A stretch of DNA of 64,000 nucleotides from Mesorhabditis belari (lineage: Eukaryota > Nematoda > Chromadorea > Rhabditida > Rhabditidae): assembly GCA_958450365.1 (NCBI GenBank), contig CAUEEP010000378.1, positions 62,001-126,000 on the forward strand, read 5' to 3'. The notes under the pieces were generated by a model. The model was given only the letters and a program-made list of their open reading frames with translations, had not been told where the DNA came from and did not search any database. The position numbers were made by a program, and so were the translations under genes. This document shows, one piece after another, positions 49,857 to 61,349 of this stretch (within the stretch, counting starts at the first letter, position 1; the number at the start of each line of letters is the position of its first letter).

Positions 49857-52765
49857 ACAAGCGCTTGAATGAGCGCTAGTCGATTTCTCTCCGGCGAATC
49901 TGTCATTTCGCCGCTTTTCTACATGAAAAAAATTTCATTTAGAGCTTTTCTTTGCAATCAAATTTGTGATAATTTTATTCAAAAACTTTTCAATAAATTT
50001 ATAGCGCCAGAATAGTAAATATAACGATATAAACTGAATATCGAAAAAAACTCAATGTTCATCTTTTTCCCTGCTCCTTTAACTTCAATTCTGGTTATAC
50101 CAGTTCAAACCAAAATAGTTAAATGTAATTCTTAATGTTATTAAGTGATGTTAAACGCTATTTTTGCATTGAAGTACTGAAAAAGCTTTTCTTAACAATT
50201 TTTAATAAAGAAAAGCGGCCAAATGACAGATTCGCCGGAGAGAATTGGATTGGTGGACATGAATTGAAGCATTATCCTGTTGGACAATAGTTTTTCCCTC
50301 GATTTTGTGCTAGAAAAGGAAGTAGTTGATCCGCAAGGACGTCCTGGTGATCGTTCGAGTTCATGCGACAAGTCACAAATTCTAAATCAAGAATTCCACA
50401 TTGACGGCGCCCCATACCATCAGTGATCCTCCTCCGATGTTTCGACGTCCACAAAGCATTGGATCTTTTCTCAAATCGTGCCAATAGTACTTGTTGCCGT
50501 CTGGACCATCCAAATTAAATTTCTTCTCATCACTGAAGATAATTCTTAATGTTATTAAGTGATGTTAAACGCTATTTTTGCATTGAAGTACTGAAAAAGC
50601 TTTTCTTAACAATTTTTAATAAAGAAAAGCGGCCAAATGACAGATTCGCCGGAGAGATTTCGATTGGTGGACATGAATTGAAGCATTATCCTGTTGGAAA
50701 ATAGTTTTTCCCTCGATTTTGTGCTAGAAAAGGAAGTAGTTGATCCGCAAGGACGTCCTGGTGATCGTTCGAGTTCATGCGACCAGTCACAAATTCTAAA
50801 TCAAGAATTCCACATTGACGGCGCCCCATACCATCAGTGATCCTCCTCCGATGTTTCGACGTCCACAAAGCATTGGATCTTTTCTCAAATCGTGCCAATA
50901 GTACTTGTTGCCGTCTGGACCATCCAAATTAAATTTCTTCCCATCACTGAAGATGACCTACAAAGAAAAAAATTAGTTAACAGTTCAAGGCAGAAAGTTA
51001 ACTTTTTTCCAATCGATGGTGATGTGATTCCGAGCCCAAAACGTCCTTTTTTGTACGCCGGCTTCATTTTTAGTGCTTTCTTCATGACTGCTCTTTTGAT
51101 GTAAGACATACACTTTGTGGCTCGAGAAAGAGTGCTTTTGTGGACGGGAGCTCCAATTTTTGCCTTGACTTCCTGTAGCGACGTCACCGAATTCGCCGTA
51201 GAGATTTGGATTGGTGGACATGAACTGAAGCATTATCCTGTTGAAAAATATAGTTTTTTTCCCTCGATTTTGTGCTAGAAAAGGAAGTAGTTGATCCGCA
51301 AGGACGTCCTGGTAATCGTTCGAGTTCATGCGACAAGTCACAAATTCTAAATCAAGAATTCCACATTGACGGCGCCCCATACCATCAGTGATCCTCCATT
51401 CATGATCCGCTACGACATTATAGTTGTTTTTAATGAACAGGGAATTCTAGCGAAAACTTTTTCAAAAACCTAGCTCGGAAGTGTCTAATTTGGCAAGTGG
51501 CATCTCAAAAGTGGCAAGTGTTATATAGCGCGTTGCAAAATGATAGGACCACCCTCGAGTTTTGCAGTTTTTGACTTTAAATAATGCAACAAGCATTAAA
51601 TAATAACGCATTAAATAGTTAAATAATGCAAATTAAATAATGTAGATGCAAAACGACGCTTAAATTCTAATTTTAGACAAAAAAGCAACGCACAAATACT
51701 GTCTACGAAATCATTTACTTTAAAAGCCACAAGAAAGTTGTCATTTGTAAATCATTTCTTTATTTTGCATACTATTTGCGACAATTTGGTGCGAGCGCTT
51801 CATTTGTGGAATTCTTGATTTAGAATTTGTGACTGGTCGCATGAACTCGAACGATTACCAGGACGTCCTTGCGGATCAACTACTTCCTTTTCTAGCACAA
51901 AATCGAGGGAAAAACTATTGTCCAACAGGATAATGCTTCAATTCATGTCCACCAATCCAATTCTCTCCGGCGAATCTGTCATTTGGCCGCTTTTCTTTAT
52001 TAAAAATTGTTAAGAAAAGCTTTTTCAGTACTTCAATGCAAAAATAGCGTTTAACATCACTTAATAACATTAAGAATTATCTTCAGTGATGAGAAGAAAT
52101 TTAATTTGGATGGTCCAGACGGCAACAAGTACTATTGGCACGATTTGAGAAAAGATCCAATGCTTTGTGGACGTCGAAACATCGGAGGAGGATCACTGAT
52201 GGTATGGGGCGCCGTCAATGTGGAATTCTTGATTTAGAATTTCTGACTGGTCGCATGAACTCGAACGATTACCAGGACGTCCTGGCGGATCAACTACTTC
52301 CTTTTCTAGCACAAAATCGAGGGAAAAACTATATTTTTCAACAGGATAATGCTTCAATTCATGTCCACCAATCCAATTCTCTCCGGCGAATCTGTCATTT
52401 GGCCGCTTTTCTTTATTAAAAATTGTTAAGAAAAGCTTTTCAGTACTTCAATGCAAAAATAGCGTTTAACATCACTTAATAACATTAAGAATTACATTTA
52501 ACTATTTTGGTTTGAACTGGTATAACCAAAATTGAAGTTAAAGGAGCAGGGAAAAAGATGTACATTGAGTTCTTTCGATATTCAGTTTATATCGTTTTAT
52601 TTACTATTCTGGCGCTATAAATTTATTGAAAAGTTTTTGAATAAAATTATCACAAATTTGATTGCAAAGAAAAGCTCTAAATGGCATTTTTTTAATGTAG
52701 AAAAGCGGCGAAATGACAGATTCGCCGGAGAGAAATCGACTAGCGCTCATTCAAGCGCTTCAAGT
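49857..52765. mobile_element. Tc3-like transposon palindrome with nested 415-bp units
   Basis: The outer arms (49,857-50,545 and 52,075-52,765) are inverted copies: GAGCGCTAGTCGATTTCTCT / AGAGAAATCGACTAGCGCTC. Within each side, a unit of about 415 bp is repeated in tandem (50,127 and 50,542 on the left; about 51,790-52,078 and 52,078-52,497 on the right). The unit encodes a Tc3-family middle domain: [68 protein letters not shown], then ..FQQDNASIHV. The centre (51,187-50,958, - strand) holds N-terminal pieces (KIGAPVHKSTLSRATKCMSY, PAYKKGRFG). No complete transposase; the C-terminal DPDLNP-type region is absent. Confidence 0.75.
51525..51790. other. Centre of the Tc3-like palindrome, unassigned
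   Basis: TTGCAAAATGATAGGACCACCC resembles a maT-type terminal repeat (51,535-51,556), but no mate was found. AT-rich filler, no ORF. Confidence 0.35.
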
Positions 52766-52819
52766 GCTTCAAGAGCTTGAACAAAGCCGAATTCATTTTC
52801 TATCAAAATTTTGTCAAAA

Positions 52820-53001
52820 ATGAAAACTCTTGTAGCCGTTTTTAACTTTTCCGTGCTAACGACAGCTTTTCTTATGATATTCTCAACGTTTTCTGCGGGT
52901 AAATCGAGAATAGAGTTAGGGCTACTTTTCCTTATTCAGATCTTTCCTTATATCCAGCAGATCGCTTATTCAGAAGGTATTACCGTAATACCAGACACTG
53001 A
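52820..53001 (+). CDS. Possible small secreted peptide gene
   Basis: ATG at 52820 opens MKTLVAVFNFSVLTTAFLMI + FSTFSA, a good signal peptide. A GT donor at 52899 and TTATTCAG at 52939 would remove a 41-base intron, giving 46 aa ending DLSLYPADRLFRRYYRNTRH. Unspliced, the same ATG gives a 74-aa protein ending at 53,044. It starts 55 bases beyond the Tc3-like palindrome, and a truncated copy of its first exon sits on the palindrome's other side (about 49,320), so the unit may have been duplicated and disrupted. No family recognised; transcription is unproven. Confidence 0.3.
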
Positions 53002-53389
53002 AAGTGTTTCCAAATTTGTAAAACTTCTCAAAAACTTGCTATGATTTCTCAAGTGTCAGTGAGGTGTTCTCGTTTCCAAATTTCGTCAATAGAATCTCAT
53101 TTCTATCATCATATTTTGAATTCTATTATGAAACTTGTTGATTTGACCTAAAGGTGTCAAAAGGGGGATGTCGACTTCCGTATCCGCCTTGCTTTCCGTT
53201 CACGTTCTTGCTTTCTTCTCCCTTTTCTCCCTTTTCAACCCATTGTGTTGTTCGGCTTCTTGCCAGCTTTTAAGCTTTTCTTTTCTTTTTGAAAAAGGGA
53301 AGGATGGCCGTGGATTGGCCACTATTGATTCCTGAAACATTGAAGAGAGAGGGGGAAAAAGAAACGCCTAAACGCGGTTTCATTTTAAG

Positions 53390-54330
53390 GGAAAAGAGTG
53401 GAAGATGAGAAGAGAATCCAAAGATTTTGAGTTGATGATAGAAGAAATTGAGGAGAATGAAAGAATGGAGAGAGAGATGAGGATTGTGGGGAAGTGGATG
53501 GGGGACGAAGAAAGGAATGAGTTAGAGAAGCTGGTGAATGTGAAGAATGGAAGAGACTAGAGATTAGAAGTAAAGAGTTGAGAAGAGACAATGGATGGGT
53601 GGCAGAGATCTCAGAGAAAGGGGTGAAGAGAGATGGACAGAGAAAGATTAGGATAGATTTCAGAACGAGTGTGGAACGAGAAGGTAAGACTGGAGAAGAG
53701 CACAGTGGTATGATAGAGGTTTTTGAAGAGAGTTTAAGAAAATGCAGGGATGCATAGATAGAAGAAGATAGAAGCGGATTTTAGAAGAGTTGAAGAAAAT
53801 GGAGAATGTCGAGAGATGGCAGGAGGGAAATGGATAGAAGAGAGAAAAGGAAAGAAAGATATGGGCTTTAGAATTCTGATATGAAGAAAGAAGAGGCTTG
53901 AGAAGCTAGAAAAATTGAGATAAAGTATAAAGAAAGACAAGAAAAGTCAGAGAAGAGATGAAGAGAATGCAGAGGTTTAAAGATTCTGTAGAAGAGTAGA
54001 TTAATAGTAGAAGAAGAGAAAGCAGATTATAGAATTGATGAATTTACTGATAGAAAACGATAGATGTTAGAAAGAAAGAGAAAGAAGAAAGAAAGAGAAA
54101 GAAGAAAGGAAGAGAAAGAAGAAAGAAAGAGAAAGAAGAAAGGAAGAGAGAGAGAGCCTTAGAAGGGTTAGAGAAAGATTCTGAAGTCCATGGAACTGAG
54201 AGAAGAAGAATAGATGAGTTTAGAGAAAAAGAGATAGTCAGAGAAAGAAGAAAGGAAGAGAAAGAAGAAAGGAAGAAAGAGAAAGTGAGAAATAGATGTA
54301 TTAGAGAAAAAGAGTAAGTTTATAGATGGA
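53390..54330 (+). repeat. Purine-rich (GA) region
   Basis: About 940 bp with very few pyrimidines on the + strand, including GAGAAAGAAGAAAGGAAGAG units (54,065-54,290). ORFs on both strands are compositional. The stretch 52,800-53,390 otherwise shows only the small peptide ORF. Confidence 0.75.
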
Positions 54331-54700
54331 AAAATTGAGAGAAAGACCCAGCGGGCCTTTTAGTAGGGGCGCTGGGCCAAAGCCGCTGCCCCTCTGCCCC
54401 AGAAAACTGGGAGAGCCTCTAAAAAGAGAAAGCTTTCCCTTCCCCCCATTCTCTTTCCTTTTTTTCCTTCTATTCCTTCTATTTTGTGCCCCACCAAGGC
54501 CCTATTCGGGCTTCAATATGCGCGCGACAGGTCCCTTTTTCCTTCCACACTCATTCTTGTCTCCATTTTTCCACCACCCACTCATTTGTGTTTTCTTTTC
54601 TTGTTTTGGTTTCGAATTTTGTAGGAATAACATTGTTAACAGTAAAGTTTGATCTTTTCAATCAATTCTTTACCATTTAACTTATCAATCTTTACCGTTT
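54330..54700. other. Unassigned, CT-rich second half
   Basis: A 108-codon + strand ORF (54,326-54,652) is Pro/Phe/Leu-rich with no domain and no splice or promoter support; not called as a gene. Confidence 0.35.
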
Positions 54701-54711
54701 AATACTTTCAT

Positions 54712-54922
54712 TTCTTTTACTTTCATTCCCTTTACTTTCTTTCCCTTTACTTTCTTTCCCTTTACTTTCTTTCCCTTTACTTTCTTTCCCTTTACTTTCT
54801 TTCCCTTTACTTTCTTTCCCTTTACTTTCTTTCCCTTTACTTTCTTTCCCTTTACTTTCTTTCCCTTTACTTTTTTCCCTTTACTTTCTTTCCTTTTACT
54901 TTCTTTCCTTTTACTTTCATTT
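54712..54922 (+). repeat. 15-bp minisatellite TTTACTTTCTTTCCC
   Basis: About 14 homogeneous units, flanked by TTTACC(G/A)TTTAA variants. Confidence 0.88.
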
Positions 54923-55117
54923 AAATAAAACTTTCTAATTTTTAAACTTCAAATTAAAACAGTAATTTTTGGTTTACTTTGTATTCAACTAACAAATAAG
55001 TATATTTATTCGATATGAAGAATGAATTACAAGATAAAGGAGGAAATTAGTTACCCTTAGTTTCCCCTATTGCTTAAATGTTGTTAAAACCCATAAGAAT
55101 GGGAAAAAGAATGCATC

Positions 55118-55222
55118 TTTCTGCATCAATGCAGCCGCTAGGATCGAACCCTTAACTAGACTAGAAGACTAGAACGGACTAGAAGAAAAGACTTCTATCC
55201 AATCAGCTACGACGGCTAAGAA
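55118..55222 (-). pseudogene. tRNA-like sequence with long variable arm
   Basis: Read on the - strand: GCCGTCGTAGCTGATTGGAT, a TAGAA/TTCTA anticodon stem around GTCTTTTC, a variable region of about 30 bases and GGGTTCGATCCT, closing with TAGCGGC (acceptor mostly paired). This class II layout recalls nematode-specific V-arm tRNAs, but the 8-base anticodon loop and mismatches make function unlikely. Confidence 0.4.
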
Positions 55223-55607
55223 TGGCTAAGAATGGCTAAGAACAATTTCTTAATCATTTCCTTGCTTTTTTTTTGTTTTGATGATTCGATTTTGGTAAGC
55301 CATCGTTTGTAGAATTTGTGAATCTTTTGTGATTACAATCTTTTGTGATTACAATGCAAAATTTGCATCCTAAGCATAGATTATAACAATAGGAAACAGC
55401 TGGATCTTGAAATCAAGCATCAGGTTCTAGACATAAACCCAAGAACTTGACCAATTCAGGACAGCCAGGCAAAAGCAGTTAGTTACTTCACTAGATGACT
55501 GAAGATTTAAATCAGTTGCTGCTCCGGGAGAAATTCTCTTTGATCAACAACCATTTCAACAATGAACAAGGGAAAGTTGTTCAATTTCAATCATGATCTT
55601 GAACTTG

Positions 55608-55818
55608 AAGCTCTAGTGGATTGTTATGGATCTAGTGGATTGTTGTGGATCTATTGGATTGTTGTGAATCTAGTGGATTGTTATGGATCTAGTGGATTGT
55701 TATGGATCTAGTGGATTGTTGTGGAGCTAGTGGATTGTTGTGAATCTAGTGGATTGTTATGGAGCTAGTAGATTGTTGTGAGCTAATGGATTGTTGTGGA
55801 TCTAGTGGATTGTTGACG
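55608..55818 (+). repeat. 19-bp minisatellite GATCTAGTGGATTGTTGTG
   Basis: About eleven units; two stray units at 56,045-56,085. The GTTATCTATGCTACCC phrase flanks both this array (55,820) and the next (56,500). Confidence 0.85.
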
Positions 55819-56139
55819 TTATCTATGCTACCCATATATTACATCTAATGGCAACCTACCCCTCTTTTTTGAGATTTATTCAAACTTAATCCCACAGTTA
55901 GTTCATGGAGAGGTTCTTTCGTTTTTGAAATTCCAGTCACCTCCAATAAGTTTGCGTATAACTCTTTTCCAATAAGAAATGCCAGAATTTGGAATCGACA
56001 AGGGAAAATTGTTCAATTTCAATCATGATCTTGACCTTGAAGCCCTAGTGGACTGTTAGCGTGGATTGTTGTGGATCTAGTGGATTGACTCCCCAGAGTT
56101 TTGAGAGGGTTCAATCGTCTCGAAAGCTTTAAAATGATC

Positions 56140-56492
56140 TGTAGATGATTTTGATCTCGATCTTGAAGCTCTAGATGATCTGGATCTTGAAGCTCTAGAT
56201 GATCTCGATCTTGAAGCTCTAGATGAGCTTGAAGCTCTAGATGATCTGGATCTTGAAGCTCTAGATGATCTCGATCTTGAAGCTCTAGATGAGCTTGAAG
56301 CTCTAGATGATCTGGATCTTGAAGCTCTAGATGATCTTGAAGCCCTAGATGATCTTGATCTTGAAGCTCTAGATGATCTTGAAGCTCTAGATGATCTTGA
56401 AGCTCTAGATGATCTTGAAGCTCTAGATGATCTTGAAGCTCTAGATGATCTTGAAGCTCTAGATGATCTTGATCTTGAAGCTCTAGTGAATC
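56140..56492 (+). repeat. 18-bp minisatellite GATCTTGAAGCTCTAGAT
   Basis: About 19 units with 6-bp insertions (GATCTC, GATCTG) giving 60-66 bp higher-order blocks. A lone seed (TTTAAAATGATCTGTAGATG..TTGAAGCTCTAG) recurs at 57,045-57,080. Confidence 0.85.
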
Positions 56493-56499
56493 ATTGACG

Positions 56500-57190
56500 T
56501 TATCTATGCTACCCCATATATTGCATACATTATATCGTGTTGCTTTTTATCGGCTCTTTTCGTGTTATCTGTATGAATTGATGTTTATTAATATCTTAAA
56601 ATCTAGCGCACTTTATCTCAGCTCCTGAATAAAGTATCTAAAGTAAAGTAAAGTAAAGTAAAGTAAATTGTCAAATGTCGTACTGAAATTTGTTTTTCCT
56701 CCTTCCTCAATTCCTCAAAAATTCTCGAAATATTTCCCGAATCAAAGGCCATTTAGCGGATCGAATTTCTCATTTCCCTCAACGGGTTTTGGGTTGTGTC
56801 GAAATATGAATTCTCTCTCTGATGAATAATTGCATTTTTTTTTTGCTATGAGTGAAATAATGAGTCGGCTCAAGTTACGCTCTTTTTCTTTCATTTATTG
56901 GTTGATTTCATTGCCTTTTCCTTTTTCTATCAATTTCTACCAAATCCTTCTACCAAAGTAGAGCTTAAGACCAAACCCTGACTGGGATAGAGCTCATTGG
57001 TTCGTTCGCCCGGTAAGCAAGAGGTCCAATAGTCTCGAAAGCTTTAAAATGATCTGTAGATGATCTTGAAGCTCTAGTGGTCGTTATACCAATTTTTGAT
57101 AGTCCCAGCCTCAACCCAGAACCATCCTGTCCAACTCATAAACCCAATCTCTTGGAAAATAGAAGCACTTGTCTGTAATCGATTTTCTAA
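56500..57190. other. Intergenic, unassigned
   Basis: AAAGTAAAGT run (56,640-56,665) and a tRNA-like fragment at 56,983-57,025 (GAGCTCATTGGTTCGTTCGC). A CTAACTGCTGCTG array follows at 57,195-57,285. No gene. Confidence 0.4.
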
Positions 57191-57786
57191 CTGTTGCTGT
57201 TGACTGCTGCTGGCTGCTAACTGCTGCTGCTAACTGCTGGCTGCTAACTGCTGCTGCTAACTGCTGCTGCTAACTGCTGCTTAATTGCTCAATGCTTAAA
57301 AGATCAAATCCTTGGTACAGTTATTGGTTTTAAACTGACTTGTTAGAGGCAACAGACTTTCTAGAAAGTATTATCTGACAGTTTAGCAATAAACCTTGGT
57401 TTCATCTAGCATTTTATCTGGAACATATACTTAAAAAGTGCTAGAGTCAGGTAGAAAAAGTTTTTCCTGATTCTTGAGAGATTTTTGAGCTTTTTAGCAA
57501 AGTGACCTTGGTCTCTTGGCCTGATTTTAGAAAACTTTTGAGTTTGGAACAGTTTAACCCATAGCTCTAAGGTTTTTATTCATTTTTGACTCAAATATTA
57601 ATTATGAATAGTTTCCGGATCAAGCTAAGATCTTGACTTTGTTTTGCTGCAATTCTGACTTACAGAAAACAGGCCAGATCTCTAACAAAGGCTCACTAGG
57701 TGTCAGGATTGATCCTGAGATCCACTTCGGTTCATCAAAGAACCAGAGTTGGACACACCGGTTCTTTGATGGGTGTAGAATACAAA

Positions 57787-57858
57787 CCTGGTCGGCGCTA
57801 GGACTCGAACCCGCGATCTCTCGCTTGAGCGCTCTACCAATGAGCTAAATGCACACGT
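57787..57858 (-). pseudogene. tRNA-like sequence
   Basis: On the - strand: GTGTGCATTTAGCTCATTGG + TAGAGCG (A-box), GCTCAAGCGAGAG, GATCGCGGGTTCGAGTCCTA (B-box). The region between the D and T arms is too short for a full anticodon arm plus variable loop, so it is defective. Confidence 0.45.
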
Positions 57859-58117
57859 ATCCCATTGCAGGCTATAGCTTTATGCCTTACTCTTAGCTTC
57901 TGACCTTTTTCCCATTGGAAATCTAATTTTAAGCTCAAATTTCTTGGTGTTGAGCTGTTTATTTCTATATTCTTGACGTCATTAGATGCGCCAAGTCTTT
58001 CTCTATCGTTTAGTACAAAAACTATTTAAATTAGACGCACCAACACCAAGAAATTTAAGCTCGAAGTTATGGCAATTATCTTTTAAAGATCCCTCAGTTC
58101 GTAAACGGACGTAACAT

Positions 58118-58437
58118 ACCGTATTCTCTCTAATAGAGTAGTGCACTATCAGCGTCGCCTAAATCCCTCGAAATCTCGAGAACCGCTTATCAGAAACTAT
58201 CGATGTGGGGGAGGGAAATGTAGCTGACGATGAGATCTAGTGGAGGATTTGAGTGTTGAGCTTCTGTGAAAGCTTGGAAACAGTAAAATAGGCATCAACA
58301 CGGCTCTACTATTAGAGAAAGATGGTATTCTGTATAGTTATTATATACAAAAATGAAGGTAAGCTAATTTCCGCTAATTTGAAAGCCGTAGAATAGGCAC
58401 GGGTGCCGGTTGCCCTACTATTAGAGAAAATACGGTA
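58118..58437 (+). mobile_element. MITE family A copy (composite)
   Basis: ACCGTATTCTCTCTAATAGA at the left; inverted CTACTATTAGAGAAA at 58,307 and again, with full AAAATACGGT, at 58,420-58,436. The core matches 7168-7392 (TATCGATGTGG, GATGAGATCTAGTGGAGGAT). About 110 bp of extra sequence sits between the two right ends. Confidence 0.75.
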
Positions 58438-58439
58438 AA

Positions 58440-59330
58440 TGAGATAAAAATTCAATGTGAAATGAGACGAGGTGAGTGAAAAGGGGTTTAGCATTCGCGA
58501 AAAAAAAAAGAGACAGCCGCTCACTTCACATAAATTATGCACAAACCACGGGACCCCTATTCGGCCTTTTTTTTTCTTCTGATGCTTGGGGATAATGCTT
58601 TGCAGAAAGAAACAGAAACACTTGCGATTAGCTCGCTTTTCTTCAAGAAATTGCTCGATATCTCAATATTTTCACTTCGACTTCAACGATCTTTTCCCAT
58701 AGAAACGCACGCTTTCTAGTGCATCGATTCTTCGCTTTCTTTGAGTCTTTGAGCTTAAATTTGAGCATTTTAAAATAAACGCAAAATATACTTGTTTTAC
58801 TTTTTTACTTCTTTTCTGTACTTTTAGAAAGGTTTTAGTTGAATCTAGTTGAACATTGAAAAGCTTTTTTTTTCTCTAGAACACTTTTTAGAACGTTTTC
58901 TAAAGATTCGATGATCATTGTCAGGTTTTCAAGTACTTAAACCCCTTAAATGCAAGCCTGATAACCTAAATCAGCCAATGAGCCAATCAGCCAAGAAATC
59001 TAGACTCTAATCTAGACTCTAAACCCTTTCGAGCAGGATTTGAAAGCGATTTTGAACTTGGTTTGGTTATGGCTTTGCTCTGGCATAACTTTAGATGATC
59101 AACTGATGATCAACTTGGAGATGATCAACTTTAGTCAAGTCAAAGCTTGGATTAAAGCTTGGATTAAAGCTTGGATTAAAGCTTGATACCATAAAAATCT
59201 GATTCTAGCGATTGATAGCTTGATTTAAACTTGTTTTTATAAAGAATCTTCTCTTTCTTTTCCCAGATCTTTTCTTAATTCTTGACTATTTCATTAGGCA
59301 AGCTTAAGATCAACTATTGGAAGGTTTTTG
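58440..59330. other. Intergenic, unassigned
   Basis: One copy of the dispersed GTAAAC-type motif (58,701-58,727) and small AAAGCTTGGATT repeats (59,150-59,185). No gene supported. Confidence 0.4.
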
Positions 59331-59334
59331 AAAG

Positions 59335-59578
59335 GTTTGAAAGCATTTTCTGAAAGCAAGCCTGGAAAGCTTTGCAAGCATTTTCTGAAAGCTCTGAAAG
59401 CCTTGAAAGCTTTGAAATCTTTGAAAGCTCTGAAAGCCTTGAAAGCTCTGAAAGCCTTGAAAGCTTTGAAAGCTTTGAAAGCTTTGGAAGCATTGAAAGC
59501 ATTGAAAGCTTTGAAAGCTTTGAAAGCATTGAAAGCATTGAAAGCATTCTCTAAAAGCATTGAAAGCATTTGAAACCT
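59335..59578 (+). repeat. 9-bp minisatellite GAAAGCTTT / GAAAGCATT
   Basis: About 24 units, period a multiple of three, giving false open frames on both strands (ALKALKALKA, FNAFKAFKAF). Confidence 0.85.
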
Positions 59579-59599
59579 TTTTGATAGCATTTCCCTCTC

Positions 59600-60660
59600 A
59601 AAAACCGAATCTCATCAATGCAATTCTTAATCTAATTCAAAATCTAAAATATTTTACGAAAAAATTTGCACAAAACTGTGTTCATTTTTGGGATCTCCGG
59701 GGAGCCGAACGAAAGAAATAGGGGAAAACTGAAAAAACTGAAAGAAAACTTTCAAAATTGTGCACAAACCTTTCATCTTCAATGTCTTTTCCACCCTAAA
59801 TTCTCTTGGGAATTCCCTTAAAAAGTCAAAAAAGCCAAAAAAGCTAAAAAAGCCAGAAAAGCCAAAGAAAAAGCGAGAAAAGAGAGGTCGAATGTCGGCA
59901 TATTTTTTGACAAAGCTGAAAAGGCTTTTTTTTTGTTCTTTTCCCTGAAGATCCACCAAACAAAATCGAAAACTCCCAACGAAGAGACGTTTTTGAAAAA
60001 GTTTTCCTTATCTTTTGTCTCTTTTAGTAAACTATGTATGCAATTTTTAGTCGATCACTTTTCGTTTTGACCTTTTAGAATTTAGAATTGATCCTTTTAG
60101 CCTTTTAGAATAGATTACTTTTCAATCCACCGCAAAACTTCTCGAGAACTCGAAATCTTATGGCGACAACAATTTTCTGCAATCTGATCTAGCCGTTTTG
60201 TCTTTCAAATTCGTTCCACACGCTCTGTTATGTCAAAATTTCGATTCTACGCCCTCAAATTACCTAGAAAAACCTAGAAAACAACTTTTGGAATAGAAAT
60301 TGATTAATATTAGCTTTTTAGAGCTTTTTTAAAGCGCGAAAAAATTTGTTTAACGTTTTTAAAACGTTAAAGGTGGGCTAATGGGCTAAGTGCGCAAAAA
60401 AAGGTGCGCAAATGTTCGGGTGCGCAAAGAAAAAGATCGCATTTGTCCCACTCCCCTATTATCCACAAATCTGATCTCAAAAAAAGTGTTCCTTTCTTAA
60501 AGATTTTCTTGTTTTTCACTTAAAAGCTTTCCCTGAATCATTTCCTGCTTTCATTTGTCTCCTTCTTTTACCTTCCCCCCCAAGCAATAATGCATCCTTT
60601 TTCGAGATTTTCCCATTCGTCGAAAAAAACGTTGCCTTTTTCGGCCTTTAAACATCTCAA
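59600..60660. other. Intergenic, unassigned
   Basis: AAAAGCCAAAAAAGC tract (59,822-59,870) and, at 60,385-60,460, a fragment of the GCGCACC..GGACAAATGCG hairpin MITE seen at 6770. No gene. Confidence 0.4.
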
Positions 60661-60663
60661 CAA

Positions 60664-60744
60664 ATGGCTGACGATAAAGAAATCGAAAAAAAAAAATTAC
60701 AGCCTTTGAGATCTAACAGCGAAATTTCATTGGTGAATTCGTAA
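60664..60744 (+). CDS. Possible lone first exon
   Basis: MADDKEIEKKKLQPLRSNSE then ISLVNS, stop at 60,742-60,744. A GT (TTC|gtaata) just before the stop could act as a donor in phase 2. The peptide is charged and not low-complexity, but no continuing exon is identified downstream. Weak. Confidence 0.2.
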   Translation: MADDKEIEKKKLQPLRSNSEISLVNS

Positions 60745-60779
60745 TAGCAAATTTTAACGAAAAAAAAAAGATTTTGGAT

Positions 60780-60948
60780 TACCGTATTTTCTGTAATAGT
60801 GTAGTCTGTAATAGTAGTGCAGTCTATAATAGTAGTGCAGTCTGTAATAGTAGTGCAGTCTGTAATAGTAGTGCAGTCTGTAATAGTAGTGCAGGCTGGA
60901 GGCGGGTTGGAAAAATAGTAGTGCGCACTACTATTACAGGAAATACGT
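60780..60948 (+). mobile_element. MITE family A derivative with internally amplified terminal repeat
   Basis: The ends are ACCGTATTTTCTGTAATAGT and inverted ACTATTACAGGAAATACGT. Between them, six units of TAATAGTAGTGCAGTCTG (18 bp) were made from the TIR itself. Confidence 0.8.
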
Positions 60949-61349
60949 TAGTTATCCAAATTCAAAAATTGATCAATTTAAGCCCTTTTTAAGTCTATTT
61001 TTAAAGCTTATTTCTTTTAAAACTAGCTTCTTTCTTTTAAAGATTTCTTTGGAAATTAGCAATTGACCAATGAGAGACTGATATTTATGAAAAAAAAAAC
61101 GGAGAATAAGCCGAAGAACGGGATTTGTTTGCGAGTTTTTCAGTGGATTTCTTTTTATAAGCATTTTGAAACCATGAAAATTTGGGTTTATAGAGTTAAA
61201 GTTTATAGTTTCACTAATCTTTTATAAAGATTAGTTAAACTATAAACTTTAAGTTTAAGCTAGGAGTCTGATTTGTCGAATTTGTTGAATGTCGAATTGT
61301 CTCTGAAATCTCAAAGCTAGAAATTCCAAAAGAAAAAGGTTTAAAACGT

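Noticed and set aside
54326..54652. 108-aa ORF with a hydrophobic stretch
   Set aside because: Composition follows the adjacent GA/CT-rich DNA; no splice, promoter or homology support.
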